A stretch of DNA of 36,808 nt from Thermomonas hydrothermalis (GCF_900129205.1 NZ_FQUK01000026.1:1-36808), one strand, 5' to 3'; shown: positions 1 to 9,425, numbered from the stretch's first letter. Program-made: numbers and translations. Notes: generated by a model not told the origin, from the sequence alone.

Positions 1-1
1 G

Positions 2-412
2 CTCTCCGATAACGGCTCCGAGTTCGAGGCCGACTTCTCCAAGGCGCTCGCCACGCAGGGGATCCAGCGCTGGTACACGTATCCCAAGACACCCAAGATG
101 AACGCGCATGTCGAACGCTTCAATCGAACCGTGCAGGAGTCCTTCGTGGACTACCACGAAGACCTGCTCTTTACCGACCTGGATGCGTTCAACCAGCAGC
201 TGGCCAACTGGCTCGTCTTCTACAACGCCGAGCGCCCCCACCACGCCCTCGGCCAGCGACCCCCGCTACACTTCCTGCTCCAGCACCAACCCGAGTGCCA
301 AAGGTGGTGGACTCATACATGTACTTGCCTGCCTATACTTGCGCCCTTCTTTGATTGCGGAGTTCCTTCGTGGGCACGAGTTCGGGCGACAGTTGTCGAC
401 CGGTCCCGCTGA
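2..412 (+). CDS. IS transposase, C-terminal part of an rve (DDE) integrase domain; 5' end outside the window
   Basis: The frame is open from the first bases of the window and has no start codon there, so this is the 3' part of a gene that begins further left. It reads LSDNGSEF near the edge, then KMNAHVERFNRTVQE and WLVFYNAERPHHALG. These are the second catalytic Asp (DNG), the catalytic Glu (ERFNRT) and the YN-x-RPH tail of an rve-fold DDE transposase, as in IS481- and IS3-type elements; IS481-like is my preference. The protein would cut and join the ends of its own element. The homology seems to end near CQRWWTHT (about position 320); the last 30 or so residues look like run-on into non-coding sequence, so the C-terminus may be altered. 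No inverted repeat could be assigned. The family call is from pattern only. Confidence 0.75.
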   Translation, partial: LSDNGSEFEADFSKALATQGIQRWYTYPKTPKMNAHVERFNRTVQESFVDYHEDLLFTDLDAFNQQLANWLVFYNAERPHHALGQRPPLHFLLQHQPECQRWWTHTCTCLPILAPFFDCGVPSWARVRATVVDRSR

Positions 413-455
413 CCGGTGTGCTTACAGCGAGATAGTGCCGGACTCCGTGCCGCTG

Positions 456-472
456 TCTCGCCGTAGGCGAGA
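456..472. repeat. Inverted repeat in the 253-bp gap after the transposase
   Basis: TCTCGCC (456-462) and GGCGAGA (466-472) form a 7-bp stem with a GTA loop. It is not followed by a T-run, so it is not a convincing terminator. The rest of the 413-665 gap shows no gene, tRNA or clear promoter. Confidence 0.35.
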
Positions 473-665
473 GGCGGCCAATCCGTAGCGGAGTCTTCCG
501 TGCGGACTGCTTTCCTCTTGGACGACTGACGGGCTGATCGCCATCGGGTGATCGGCCCGCGTTGGCTGGTTGCGGCCGGCCTGTGTGGCTCTTGTATCGC
601 CGTGTAAATCGGGCGGTACCGGGTGCGGACGTTGGAATGAGCACTTTGCCAGGAGGAGTTCGTCC

Positions 666-1391
666 ATGCGCCTTGTCCGTATTCCGTTTTTCTCGTTTGG
701 CATCGGAATCCCGGCCGCATTGGGATGGCTGTGCGCGGCCATGACGTGGCCCTTAGCAGCCCAGGCTGGACGACCGATGGTCACCGACGATGCGCGTATC
801 GTCGATGCCGGGGCATGTCAGCTTGAAACCTGGTCACAGCACAGTGCCGGCAGCACGCAGTGGTGGGCGCTTCCAGCCTGCAATCCCGGAGGCAGCCTGG
901 AACTGACCATGGGGGGTGCCGTCAGCGATGCAGAAGGCCATCGCAGCACCGATGTCATCGTGCAAGGGAAGATGCTGCTCAAGCCGCTGCAGACCGATGG
1001 CTGGGGGCTTGGCATGGCAGCGGGCGCCGTGCGTCATGCACAGGGCAGTGGCTTTGACGGGTTCATCAACCTGCCAGCGAGTATTTCGTTGCGTGACGAT
1101 GCCGTGGTGGTGCATGCCAACCTCGGTTGGTTGCACGAGGGTGAGAGCCGGCGCAACCGCCTGACCTGGGGCCTGGGCACCGAAGCGCAGCTTGCCGAGT
1201 GCACCTGGTTGATCGCCGAAACCTTCGGCCAGAACCAAGGCAATCCTTTCCACCAGATCGGTTTACGTCATTGGCTGGTGCCGGATCGTGTTCAGCTTGA
1301 TGCGACCTACGGCAACCGCAACGGCGGCGGGACCGGCGAACGCTGGTTTTCCCTCGGTCTGCGCCTGCTCTCCAGGCCTTTTCTGCGGTAA
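666..1391 (+). CDS. Exported, probably outer-membrane protein of unknown function
   Basis: The 241-residue product starts at an ATG with an excellent ribosome binding site (AGGAGG at 651-656), which decides the start against the upstream in-frame extension. Residues 1-34 look like a signal peptide: basic start, hydrophobic core, then an AAQA end before GRPMVTDDAR. The mature start (RPxVTDDARIVDAGACQLE) resembles bacterial proteins often placed with the phenol-degradation MetA-like outer membrane family. The rest is rich in short alternating segments with Gly, Trp and aromatic residues, which fits a beta-barrel. It ends in LGLRLLSRPFLR. No enzymatic motif is visible. It lies 111 bp before mgtA on the same strand and could be co-transcribed, but nothing links the two in function. 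The substrate or role is unknown. Confidence 0.6.
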   Translation: MRLVRIPFFSFGIGIPAALGWLCAAMTWPLAAQAGRPMVTDDARIVDAGACQLETWSQHSAGSTQWWALPACNPGGSLELTMGGAVSDAEGHRSTDVIVQGKMLLKPLQTDGWGLGMAAGAVRHAQGSGFDGFINLPASISLRDDAVVVHANLGWLHEGESRRNRLTWGLGTEAQLAECTWLIAETFGQNQGNPFHQIGLRHWLVPDRVQLDATYGNRNGGGTGERWFSLGLRLLSRPFLR

Positions 1392-1502
1392 CGACCGCGC
1401 TGTCATAACCCCATCGTCAACGTGCCCGACCCTACGCATTACCTACCTGTCGGAACGCAGGTTGAGCGGTGTGAAGCAAGCCGACCATCGCGGAGAACAC
1501 CA

Positions 1503-4256
1503 ATGAACTTCACCCTGTTGAAAGAACTATTCGCTGGCTTCCTGCGTGCTCATCGTCTGAGCCGGCATTTCCGTCGGCATGCCCTGCCGGACAGTCTGCC
1601 CAGAGCCGGGGGCGGCCGCGAGGTACCGCCTGCGTTGACCCAAGCACTGGTCAACGCTGCCCTGGCCGATGCCGATGCATTGTTGCGGCAACTGGACAGC
1701 CAGCCTGAAGGGCTGACCGAGGCGCAGGCGGAAGTCGTTCGCGAGCGTGTTGGGACGAACGAGGTCGAGTACGAAAAGCCACTGCCATGGTGGCTGCATC
1801 TGTGGCTGTCCTACCGCAATCCTTTCAATCTGCTGTTGACCTTGTTGGCGGTGGTGTCCTATCTCACCGATGACACCAAGGGCACTGTCGTGATCGGCAC
1901 AATGGTGGTTCTCTCCACCTTGCTGCGCTTCTGGCAGGAAGCCAAGGCTAACAAGGCCGCCGAGGCGCTCAAGGCGATGGTCAGCAATACGGTCACGGTG
2001 TTGCGTCCTGACGCAGCAGCCGAGCAGATGCCGGTACCGGACGGGGTGGCACCCACTGGGGATGCCCGGCGGGTCGAAGTGCCGATCAAGCAGTTGGTGC
2101 CTGGCGATGTGATTGCCCTGTCGGCAGGCGACATGATTCCGGCGGACTGCCGGGTGCTGACCGCCAAGGATCTGTTCGTGGCGCAGGCCGCGATGACCGG
2201 TGAATCGATGCCGGTGGAAAAGTTCCCGACCCAGCGCGATCGCACCGTCATCAATGTGCTGGATCTGGACGACATCCTGTTCATGGGCACCAACGTGGTG
2301 TCCGGTTCGGCGACAGCGGTGGTGATCACGACCGGCAACCAGACCTACTTTGGGGCACTGGCCTCGCGGATGACGGCCAGTGACCCCACGCCGACTGCAT
2401 TCCAGACCGGCGTCAACAAGGTGAGCTGGCTTTTGATTCGCTTCATGTTCGTGATGGCGCCGCTGGTGCTCTTCATCAACGGGTTTACCAAGCACGACTG
2501 GCTGGAAGCACTGTTGTTTGCATTGTCGGTTGCGGTCGGCCTGACCCCTGAGATGCTGCCGATGATCGTGACTTCAACGCTGGCCAAGGGCGCGGTGTTT
2601 CTGTCACGCAAGAAGGTCATCGTCAAACGGCTGGATGCGATCCAGAACTTTGGTGCGATGGACGTGCTGTGCACCGACAAGACCGGCACGCTCACGCAGG
2701 ACAAGATTTTCCTGGCGCGGCATGTCGATGTCTGGGGAGAAGAGTCTGACGAAGTGCTGGCAATGGCCTATCTCAACAGCTATTACCAGACCGGCTTGAA
2801 AAATCTGCTGGATGTGGCAGTGCTGGAGCATGCCGAGGTGCATCGGGATCTCAATCCCGTTCGCAATTACCGCAAGGTGGATGAGATTCCGTTTGACTTC
2901 GAGCGGCGCCGCATGTCGGTGGTGGTGAGCGAACGCGAAGACCATCACGAGCTGATCTGCAAGGGGGCACTCGAAGAAGTGCTGGCGATCTGCACCCATG
3001 TCCGTCATGGCGAGGCCATCGAGCCGCTGACGCCAGAACTGCTGGCGCGCATCCGCGAAGTGGCCGCCGAGTTGAACGAAGAAGGGCTGCGCGTGGTGGC
3101 CGTGGCCGCCAAGGAAGTGCCGCCGAGCAAAGAGACGTATGGCGTCGCGGATGAGTCGGACCTGACCCTGATCGGCTATGTGGCCTTTCTCGATCCGCCC
3201 AAAGAATCCACGCCGACCGCACTGAAGGCGCTGGCCGAGCATGGCGTGGCCGTGAAGGTGCTGACCGGCGACAACGAGCGGGTGACCGCCAAGATCTGCC
3301 GTGAGGTCGGGCTGGAGCAGCAAGGCCTGCTGCTGGGCAGCGACATCGAGCGCATGAGCGATGCGGAACTCGCCGCGGCGGTGGAATCCCACAACGTCTT
3401 TGCCAAGCTCACGCCCTCGCACAAGGAGCGCATCGTGCGGCTCTTGAAAGCCAACGGCCATGTGGTCGGCTTCATGGGCGACGGCATTAACGACGCGCCG
3501 GCGCTGCGCACGGCTGACATTGGCATCTCGGTCGATACCGCGGTGGACATCGCCAAGGAAGCCGCCGACATCATCCTGCTGGAAAAGAGCCTGATGGTGC
3601 TGGAGGAGGGCGTGCTGGAGGGCCGTCGCACCTTCGCCAACATGCTCAAGTACATCAAGATGACGGCCAGCTCCAACTTCGGCAATGTGTTCTCGGTGCT
3701 GGTGGCCTCGGCCTTCATTCCTTTCCTGCCGATGCTGCCGATCCATCTGCTGGTGCAAAACCTGCTCTACGACACCTCGCAGATCGCCATCCCGTTCGAC
3801 AATGTGGACGAAGAGCTGCTGAGAAAGCCGCAGCGCTGGCAGCCGGCCGACATCGGGCGGTTCATGGTGTTCTTCGGCCCGATCAGCTCGATTTTCGACA
3901 TCGTGACGTTTGCCATGATGTGGTTCGTGTTTGGGGCCAATACGCCGGAAAAGCAGACCCTGTTCCAGTCTGGCTGGTTCGTGGTGGGCCTACTGACGCA
4001 GACCTTGATCGTGCACATGATCCGCACCCCGAAGATTCCGTTCATCCAGAGCCGGGCCGCCCCGCCGCTCTTGGTCATGACGGCGGTGATCATGGCCATC
4101 GGCATCTTCCTGCCGATGGGCCCGCTGGCGCACTACTTCAAGTTGCAGGCACTGCCGCCGCTGTACTTCGCGCTGCTACCCCTGATCGTGCTGGCCTACA
4201 TGGTGCTGACGCAGGCCATGAAAGGGATTTACTTCCGCCGTTACGGCTGGCAGTGA
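1503..4256 (+). CDS. mgtA: Magnesium-translocating P-type ATPase MgtA
   Basis: This is a 917-residue P-type ATPase of the inner membrane that uses ATP to import Mg2+. The order of motifs is complete: actuator TGES at 232-235, membrane motif TPEMLP at 348-353 (typical of the MgtA/MgtB group), phosphorylation site DKTGTLT with Asp392, nucleotide-domain KGA, TGDN at 588-591 and hinge GDGINDAP at 659-666, then a hydrophobic C-terminal bundle. Length matches E. coli MgtA (about 898). The ATG at 1503 is preceded by GGAGA (1492-1496); an in-frame GTG at 1422 would add a poorly conserved tail and is less likely. MgtA genes are usually induced by low Mg2+. The 111-bp leader here shows only a short ACCTG/CAGGT dyad, and I cannot identify a Mg2+ sensor or a leader peptide in it. 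Confidence 0.95.
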   Translation: MNFTLLKELFAGFLRAHRLSRHFRRHALPDSLPRAGGGREVPPALTQALVNAALADADALLRQLDSQPEGLTEAQAEVVRERVGTNEVEYEKPLPWWLHLWLSYRNPFNLLLTLLAVVSYLTDDTKGTVVIGTMVVLSTLLRFWQEAKANKAAEALKAMVSNTVTVLRPDAAAEQMPVPDGVAPTGDARRVEVPIKQLVPGDVIALSAGDMIPADCRVLTAKDLFVAQAAMTGESMPVEKFPTQRDRTVINVLDLDDILFMGTNVVSGSATAVVITTGNQTYFGALASRMTASDPTPTAFQTGVNKVSWLLIRFMFVMAPLVLFINGFTKHDWLEALLFALSVAVGLTPEMLPMIVTSTLAKGAVFLSRKKVIVKRLDAIQNFGAMDVLCTDKTGTLTQDKIFLARHVDVWGEESDEVLAMAYLNSYYQTGLKNLLDVAVLEHAEVHRDLNPVRNYRKVDEIPFDFERRRMSVVVSEREDHHELICKGALEEVLAICTHVRHGEAIEPLTPELLARIREVAAELNEEGLRVVAVAAKEVPPSKETYGVADESDLTLIGYVAFLDPPKESTPTALKALAEHGVAVKVLTGDNERVTAKICREVGLEQQGLLLGSDIERMSDAELAAAVESHNVFAKLTPSHKERIVRLLKANGHVVGFMGDGINDAPALRTADIGISVDTAVDIAKEAADIILLEKSLMVLEEGVLEGRRTFANMLKYIKMTASSNFGNVFSVLVASAFIPFLPMLPIHLLVQNLLYDTSQIAIPFDNVDEELLRKPQRWQPADIGRFMVFFGPISSIFDIVTFAMMWFVFGANTPEKQTLFQSGWFVVGLLTQTLIVHMIRTPKIPFIQSRAAPPLLVMTAVIMAIGIFLPMGPLAHYFKLQALPPLYFALLPLIVLAYMVLTQAMKGIYFRRYGWQ

Positions 4257-4282
4257 GCAGGTATCGGAGTGCGGCAGCCCCC

Positions 4283-5239
4283 TCAGTTGCCCGGCTCGAC
4301 GGCTTCGCTGGGGGCCAGGCTGCGGCGTTGACGCGCCAGTTGCGCCTCGCGGTGGGCGATGTAGGCGGTGGCTGCGAAGATGATGGTGGCGCCCAGACCG
4401 GTCCAGCGGTCCAGGCGCTCGCCAAACCACAGCCAGCCGGCCAGCGTCACGATCACCAGCTGGACGAAGCTGATCGGCGTCAGGGCCGACACTTCGCCCA
4501 GCTTGAGGGCGCGTGTCCACAGCAGCTGCCCCACCGTGCCCAGTGCGCCGGAGAGCAGCAGCCACAGCCAGGCCAGGCCCTGCGGCGGATGCCAGACCGG
4601 CAGCGCCGGCAGCAGTGACAGTGGCACCCAGAACAGATAGGTCCACAGCACGATGGTGTCGGCGCCGTCGTGGCGAGACAGCTGCTTGATCTGGATGGCG
4701 ACGATGGCGGTGATCAGCGCTGCGCCCACCGCCACCAGTGAGCCAGGGGTGAAGGCATGCGACCAGGGCCGCACGATCACCAGCACACCGATGAAACCGG
4801 CGATGACCGCCAGCCAGCGACGTAGCCGGACTTTTTCGCCCAGCAACAGCACGGCGGCCACGGTTGCGAAAATCGGCGAGGAATAGGCCAGGGCAACGGC
4901 CTGGGCCAGCGGCAGATGGGCGATTGCCCAGAACCCCATCCACATGCTGATCACCCCGATCAGGCAGCGAATGAAGTAGCGCCGCAGTTGCCGGGTGTGC
5001 AGGGTGGTGCGGAGATGGCCGATCAGCGGTTGGCGCTGGCGCAGGACCGGCCACAGCAGCACCGGCAGCAGGGTCAGCAGGCCGAACAGGTTGCGGAAGA
5101 ACGCCACCTCCGCCACCGGCTCGGTGCGTGAGGCCAACCGGATGCACACCGCCATCAGGCCGAAGCCGATGGTGCTGGCCAGCATCAGCAATGCCGCATG
5201 CAGCTGGACACGGTGGGCGCTGACGACGGGCGTGCTCAC
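4283..5239 (-). CDS. EamA/DMT-family inner-membrane transporter
   Basis: This 318-residue protein is almost entirely hydrophobic and splits into two similar halves of about five helices each, the layout of EamA (drug/metabolite transporter) permeases. Seen in the sequence are the N-terminal half with FGLMAVCIRLASRTEPVAEVAFFRNLFGLL and the second half with GTVGQLLWTRALKLGEVSALTPISF, typical of the 10-helix family. The start is GTG at 5239, whose last bases overlap the murB stop (GTGA), so translation is probably coupled to murB. It is the last gene of the minus-strand unit with pyrD and murB and ends 26 bp from mgtA in convergent orientation. The substrate cannot be read from the sequence; the family exports metabolites such as amino acids or imports nucleotide-sugar-like compounds. 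Confidence 0.85.
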   Translation of the reverse strand: MSTPVVSAHRVQLHAALLMLASTIGFGLMAVCIRLASRTEPVAEVAFFRNLFGLLTLLPVLLWPVLRQRQPLIGHLRTTLHTRQLRRYFIRCLIGVISMWMGFWAIAHLPLAQAVALAYSSPIFATVAAVLLLGEKVRLRRWLAVIAGFIGVLVIVRPWSHAFTPGSLVAVGAALITAIVAIQIKQLSRHDGADTIVLWTYLFWVPLSLLPALPVWHPPQGLAWLWLLLSGALGTVGQLLWTRALKLGEVSALTPISFVQLVIVTLAGWLWFGERLDRWTGLGATIIFAATAYIAHREAQLARQRRSLAPSEAVEPGN

Positions 5240-6291
5240 CAGGTGGCCCCCACCAGCCGGGGTTCGGGCTCGATGGCCACGCCAAAGCGTGCCTGCACCG
5301 AAGCGGCGATGCGCCGGGCCAGTGCCAGCAAATCCGCGCCGCTGGCGTTGCCGTGGTTGACCAGCACCAGGGCATGCTGTGCGGAAACGCCAGCATCGCC
5401 GTCACGATGGCCTTTCCAGCCGCACTGTTCGATCAGCCAGGCGGCCGACAGCTTGCAGCGCACGCCGTCACCGGCCGGATACACCGGCAGCGCAGGGTGC
5501 TCGGCGCGCAATGCCTCGGCCTGTGCCTGCGGCACCAGCGGGTTTTTGAAGAAGCTGCCGGCGTTGCCGAGCACGGCCGGGTCTGGCAGTTTGCGGCGGC
5601 GGATGCGGATCACCGCTTCGGCCACCTGGGCCGGGCGCGGGGAATCGGTCACGCCCATCGCCTGCAGCTCTGCAGCGAGGCCCGCATAGTCCAGGCGGGG
5701 CTGAAACTGGCGCGACAGGGAAAACTCGACGGCAGTCACCCAGTAGCGATCGGGCTGCTGCTTGAACACCGAGTCGCGGTAGGCAAACGCGCAGTCCGCA
5801 GGCGACAGGCGGACGAAGCGGCCGGTGTGGCGGTCGAAGGCCTCCACTGCGTGGACGCACTCGCATACCTCCACACCGTAGGCGCCGATGTTCTGGATCG
5901 GCGCGGCCCCCACCGTGCCGGGGATCAGGGCCAGGTTTTCCAGGCCGCTTAAGCCATGGCCCAGCGTCCAGAGCACGAAGTCATGCCAGACCACGCCCGC
6001 CTCGGCGCGCACCAGCGCCTGGCGGTCGCTTGCATCGAGCAGGCTGATGCCGCATGTGTTGAACGTCAGCACCGCGCCGGGCGGGTCGGCGGCCAGGAGC
6101 AGATTGCTGCCACCGCCCAGCACCAGCAGGGCTGGGTCGCGCAGCATGGCGTAGCCGGCCAGCTCGGGAAGGGCGGCGGTATCGGTGACTTCCACCAGCA
6201 TCGGCGCACGGGCGCGCACCCCGAAGGTGTTGCGGGCGTCCAGCCGGGCGTTTTCGGTGATGCGGTAGCCGGGGGCCTGGATGTGGCTCAT
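5236..6291 (-). CDS. murB: UDP-N-acetylmuramate dehydrogenase (UDP-N-acetylenolpyruvoylglucosamine reductase)
   Basis: MurB is a cytoplasmic FAD enzyme that reduces UDP-GlcNAc-enolpyruvate to UDP-MurNAc with NADPH, the second committed step of peptidoglycan synthesis. The 351-residue product has the FAD-binding [11 protein letters not shown] (56-66) and [20 protein letters not shown] region (123-142), YRDSVFK with Arg172, [10 protein letters not shown] with the catalytic Ser246, and the C-terminal EPEPRLVG with Glu343, matching E. coli Arg159/Ser229/Glu325. It is a type I MurB, with the YRDSVFK loop present. The ATG at 6291 was chosen because it overlaps the pyrD stop as ATGA and gives the family N-terminus; an upstream extension would run inside pyrD. 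The gene is coupled at both ends (ATGA with pyrD, GTGA with the transporter). Confidence 0.96.
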   Translation of the reverse strand: MSHIQAPGYRITENARLDARNTFGVRARAPMLVEVTDTAALPELAGYAMLRDPALLVLGGGSNLLLAADPPGAVLTFNTCGISLLDASDRQALVRAEAGVVWHDFVLWTLGHGLSGLENLALIPGTVGAAPIQNIGAYGVEVCECVHAVEAFDRHTGRFVRLSPADCAFAYRDSVFKQQPDRYWVTAVEFSLSRQFQPRLDYAGLAAELQAMGVTDSPRPAQVAEAVIRIRRRKLPDPAVLGNAGSFFKNPLVPQAQAEALRAEHPALPVYPAGDGVRCKLSAAWLIEQCGWKGHRDGDAGVSAQHALVLVNHGNASGADLLALARRIAASVQARFGVAIEPEPRLVGATW

Positions 6292-7346
6292 ACCAGCGGC
6301 AAGGTGCCACGGCTGGGGGCTTCCTTGCGCCGACGCAGGGCGTCCACGCATTCCCCGATCAACGCCGGCCCACGGTAAATCAGCCCGGTATAGGTCTGCA
6401 CCAGCACCGCGCCGGCGGCTTGCTTGGTGGCAGCATCGGCGCCATGCAGGATGCCGCCGACACCGATGATCGGGATATCGTCGCGCAGGCGGGTACGCAG
6501 CATGCGCAGCACGGTGGTGGCGCGTGACATCAGCGGGGCACCGGACAGCCCGCCGGCTTCGGTGGCCAGGGGCGAGTCTTCCACGCCGTCGCGGGCCACG
6601 GTGGTGTTGGTGGCGATGACCCCATCCACGCGCAGATCACCCAGCACGCGCCCGGCGGCGTCGATGTCGTTTTCCGACAGGTCCGGGGCGATCTTGACCA
6701 GGATCGGCACCCGCTTGCCATGGCGCGTGGCCAGCTTGTCCTGCTCGTTGCGCAGGGCATCCACCAGCCGGCGCAGTGCCTGTTCCTCCTGCAGCTCGCG
6801 CAGGCCGGCGGTGTTGGGCGAGGAGATGTTGACCGCCACGTAATCGGCCAGCGGGTACACCCGGCGCAGGCAGAGCAGGTAATCCGCGACGGCATCGCGG
6901 TTTGGGGTGTCCTTGTTCTTGCCGATGTTGATGCCGAGCAGCCCGCCAGTGCGGCGGCGGGCGCGCTCGACATTGCGCACCAGCACATCCACCCCCAGGT
7001 TGTTGAACCCCATTCGATTGATCAGCGCCTCATGCTCCGGCAACCGGAACAGGCGCGGGCGCGGATTGCCTGGCTGCGGCAGTGGCGTCACCGTGCCCAC
7101 CTCGATGAAGCCAAACCCCAGGGCCAGCAGGGCGTCGATATGGGCGCCGTTCTTGTCGAGGCCGGCGGCCAGCCCGACCGGATTGGGGAAGGTCAGCCCG
7201 AATGCTTTGGTCGGCAACGGTTTGGGCGGCGTGGCCAAAAGCGGCAGCAGGCCGCTGCGGTAGGCCGCTTCCAGAGCAGCCAGGCCGGTGCCGTGGGCGC
7301 GCTCGCCGTCGAGTGCGAACAGGAATGGGCGTAGCAGCGGATACAA
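6288..7346 (-). CDS. pyrD: Dihydroorotate dehydrogenase (quinone), class 2
   Basis: PyrD oxidises dihydroorotate to orotate at the inner membrane and passes electrons to quinone, the fourth step of pyrimidine synthesis. The 352-residue protein has the amphipathic N-terminal region of class 2 enzymes (about 1-40), the FMN barrel with [10 protein letters not shown] (58-67), GFNNLGVD (113-120), VNISSPNT (172-179, catalytic Ser175 as in E. coli) and the late IGVGGI phosphate loop. The start appears to be TTG at 7346: it gives [18 protein letters not shown], the usual family start, and no ATG or GTG is placed better. It begins 4 bp after the stop of the small membrane protein and overlaps murB. 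The rare TTG may keep its translation low. Confidence 0.95.
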   Translation of the reverse strand: MYPLLRPFLFALDGERAHGTGLAALEAAYRSGLLPLLATPPKPLPTKAFGLTFPNPVGLAAGLDKNGAHIDALLALGFGFIEVGTVTPLPQPGNPRPRLFRLPEHEALINRMGFNNLGVDVLVRNVERARRRTGGLLGINIGKNKDTPNRDAVADYLLCLRRVYPLADYVAVNISSPNTAGLRELQEEQALRRLVDALRNEQDKLATRHGKRVPILVKIAPDLSENDIDAAGRVLGDLRVDGVIATNTTVARDGVEDSPLATEAGGLSGAPLMSRATTVLRMLRTRLRDDIPIIGVGGILHGADAATKQAAGAVLVQTYTGLIYRGPALIGECVDALRRRKEAPSRGTLPLV

Positions 7347-7350
7347 GCGG

Positions 7351-7638
7351 TCAGTGCCCCGACAATGCGATGACGGCGGCCAGACCGCCGAAGAACAGGA
7401 AAATGGCCACTATCGCCAGCACCATCAGCGCCAGGGCCAGATACCCCAGGATCAGGCCGGCCAGGGCCAATCCATCCCCTTCCAGGGTCTGCGGGGAACG
7501 ACGGATCTCGGCGCGGGCCAGATGGCCGCACACCACCGCCACCACGCTGCCCAGCACGGGCAGCAAGGTCCAGCCGAGGATGCCGGCGACCAGGCTGACG
7601 ATCGCCAGCGGGCTGGTCTGGCGGATGGGTGCGTTCAT
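7351..7638 (-). CDS. Small two-helix membrane protein (DUF4190-like)
   Basis: The 95-residue product has a short polar start (MNAPIRQTS), one hydrophobic hairpin segment (about 11-37), a charged middle with [29 protein letters not shown] split over residues 38-66, and a second long hydrophobic stretch to the end. This is the GHxAxxxIRRS...GxGLAxAGLILGY pattern of DUF4190-type inner-membrane proteins. These are common and uncharacterised. It ends 4 bp before the pyrD start and is probably co-transcribed with it. No functional residue can be named. Confidence 0.75.
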   Translation of the reverse strand: MNAPIRQTSPLAIVSLVAGILGWTLLPVLGSVVAVVCGHLARAEIRRSPQTLEGDGLALAGLILGYLALALMVLAIVAIFLFFGGLAAVIALSGH

Positions 7639-7647
7639 GGGCGTTGC

Positions 7648-9180
7648 TTACAGATCAAACTTGATGCCCTGAGCCAGCGGCAGGGCATCAGAATAGTTGA
7701 TGGTATTGGTCTGGCGACGCATGTAGGCCTTCCAGGCATCGGAGCCGGATTCACGCCCACCGCCGGTGTCCTTTTCGCCACCGAAGGCGCCGCCGATCTC
7801 GGCACCGCTGGTGCCGATGTTGACGTTGGCGATGCCGCAGTCGCTGCCGGCCGCCGACAGGAAGGCCTCGGCATGCTTGAGGTTGGTGGTGAAGATGGCC
7901 GACGACAGGCCTTGCGGCACGGCGTTCTGCATCTCGATGGCTTCGTCCAGCGTGCGGTACTTCATCACGTACAGGATCGGCGCAAACGTCTCGTGCTGGA
8001 CGATCTCGGCATCGTTGCTCAGGCCGGTGATGATGGTCGGCAGCACGAAGTTGCCGGGACGGTCGAGCACGGCGCCGCCCGTCTCCACCTTGCCGCCAGC
8101 GGCCTTGGCTTTTTCGATGGCATCGAGATAGGCGCGCACACCGTCCTGGCTGTTGAGCGGGCCCATCAGGTTCTTCGGGTCGGTGGGGTCACCGATCCGC
8201 TGCTCGACCTGCTTGTAGGCCGCTACCAGCCGGGTCAGCACCTCGTCGTAGCGGCTCTCGTGCACGATCAGCCGGCGGGTGGTGGTGCAGCGCTGGCCAG
8301 CGGTGCCGACCGCGCCGAACACGATGGCCGGAATCGCCAGTTTCAGGTCGGCGGTTTCATCGACGATGATGGCGTTGTTGCCACCCAGCTCCAGCAGGCT
8401 GCGGCCCATCCGGCGCGCCACCCGCTCGCCGACGATGCGGCCGACCCGGGTGCTGCCGGTGAAGCTGATCAACGGGATCCGGCGGTCATCGACAAACCGT
8501 TCGGCCAGTTCGGTGCCGGCGTCATTGAACAGGAAGAAGATGTCGGGGAAGCCGCCCTGCTGCAGGGCTTGGTTGCAGATCTTCATGGCGGCAATGGCCG
8601 ACAGCGGGGTCTTGGGCGACGGCTTCCAGATGCTGATATCGCCGCAGACCGCTGCGATGAAGCTGTTCCACGCCCACACCGCGACCGGGAAGTTGAAGGC
8701 GCTGATGATCCCCACCAGCCCCAGCGGGTGCCACTGCTCATACATGCGGTGACCAGGGCGCTCGGAGTGCATGGTCAGGCCATAGAGCTGGCGCGACAGA
8801 CCGACGGCGAAATCGCCAATGTCGATCATTTCCTGCACTTCGCCATCGCCTTCCGGCTTGGACTTGCCCATCTCCAGCGCCACCAGCGAGCCGAGCGCGT
8901 CCTTGTGGCGACGCAGGGCGTCGGCGCACAGGCGGATCGCCTCGCCACGGCGCGGTGCCGGGGTGGTGCGCCAGATCTTGAAGGCGGCCTGCGCGCGCTG
9001 GACGATGGTTTCGTAATCGGCTTGCGAGGAGGCATGCACCCGGCCCAGCACTTCGCCGGTGGTCGGGTTGACCGGCTCCAACACGCCGGCGTCGCGGGTC
9101 TTGGACCACTCGCCGTTGCCAAGGTAGGTGCCGGATTCGACGTCAGTCAGGCCAAGCGCGGTGAGGACGGGATGGGGCAT
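7648..9180 (-). CDS. ALDH7-family aldehyde dehydrogenase, probably L-aminoadipate-semialdehyde dehydrogenase
   Basis: This 510-residue NAD(P)+-dependent aldehyde dehydrogenase has the catalytic SLLELGG (Glu264) and [15 protein letters not shown] (Cys298), plus the [14 protein letters not shown] and SFTGSTRVG cofactor regions. [11 protein letters not shown] and [11 protein letters not shown] are typical of the ALDH7A1/antiquitin group (AmaB of Pseudomonas lysine catabolism), which oxidises alpha-aminoadipic semialdehyde to 2-aminoadipate and also acts on other aldehydes. The ATG at 9180 is preceded by CGGAG and gives the normal family N-terminus. It stands alone in its unit, 10 bp upstream of the small membrane protein gene and 77 bp downstream of tRNA-Arg. 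No other lysine-degradation gene is in the window, so the pathway role is inferred from the family only. Confidence 0.88.
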   Translation of the reverse strand: MPHPVLTALGLTDVESGTYLGNGEWSKTRDAGVLEPVNPTTGEVLGRVHASSQADYETIVQRAQAAFKIWRTTPAPRRGEAIRLCADALRRHKDALGSLVALEMGKSKPEGDGEVQEMIDIGDFAVGLSRQLYGLTMHSERPGHRMYEQWHPLGLVGIISAFNFPVAVWAWNSFIAAVCGDISIWKPSPKTPLSAIAAMKICNQALQQGGFPDIFFLFNDAGTELAERFVDDRRIPLISFTGSTRVGRIVGERVARRMGRSLLELGGNNAIIVDETADLKLAIPAIVFGAVGTAGQRCTTTRRLIVHESRYDEVLTRLVAAYKQVEQRIGDPTDPKNLMGPLNSQDGVRAYLDAIEKAKAAGGKVETGGAVLDRPGNFVLPTIITGLSNDAEIVQHETFAPILYVMKYRTLDEAIEMQNAVPQGLSSAIFTTNLKHAEAFLSAAGSDCGIANVNIGTSGAEIGGAFGGEKDTGGGRESGSDAWKAYMRRQTNTINYSDALPLAQGIKFDL

Positions 9181-9256
9181 GGTGGGCTCCGGTGTTGAAC
9201 GGTGGCAGGCATTGGACGGCCGCGCAGCGGCGGTCTTGCCCATACCTGATGGGGAC

Positions 9257-9333
9257 TGGCGGCCCCGACACGATTCGAACGTGCGACCTTCCCCTTAGGA
9301 GGGGGACGCTCTATCCAACTGAGCTACGAGGCC
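9257..9333 (-). tRNA. tRNA-Arg, anticodon CCT
   Basis: The 77-nt gene folds as a full cloverleaf. The acceptor stem is GGCCTCG with CGGGGCC (one G-U pair), the D arm is GCTC...GAGC, and the anticodon stem is TCCCC/GGGGA around loop CTCCTAA, so the anticodon is CCT (reads AGG). The T arm is GCACG-TTCGAAT-CGTGT. The discriminator is G and the CCA end is encoded. It lies between thrC and the ALDH7 gene, all on the minus strand. No integrase gene or repeated 3' end is seen nearby. Confidence 0.96.
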
Positions 9334-9342
9334 AGATTCTCC

Positions 9343-9372
9343 ATTATCGCAGCAGTCTGCAGAGTCGGCCAA
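9343..9372 (-). promoter_or_regulatory. Likely sigma-70 promoter of tRNA-Arg
   Basis: On the minus strand TTGGCC (9372-9367) and GATAAT (9348-9343) are 18 bp apart. The -10 matches five of six consensus bases and ends 9 bp before the tRNA 5' end, so transcription would begin at or just before the mature tRNA. Confidence 0.6.
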
Positions 9373-9382
9373 TCCGTCGGAG

Positions 9383-9418
9383 AAAATGGCGATCAGGCGG
9401 TTTGGTTTGTGCTGATCG
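9383..9418 (-). terminator. Possible terminator of the thr operon
   Basis: On the minus strand, just after the thrC stop, CGATCAG and CTGATCG form a 7-bp stem around a 15-nt loop (9418-9390), followed by CCATTTTCT. The large loop and short T-run make it weak. Confidence 0.4.
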
Positions 9419-9425
9419 GCGGGCG

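Noticed and set aside
1422-1502. An upstream GTG start extending MgtA by 27 residues
   Set aside because: The extra residues look non-conserved, and the ATG at 1503 has a well-placed GGAGA.
9257-9333. tRNA-Arg as a phage or island attachment site
   Set aside because: No integrase, repeated tRNA 3' end or foreign-looking DNA lies beside it; neighbours are core genes.
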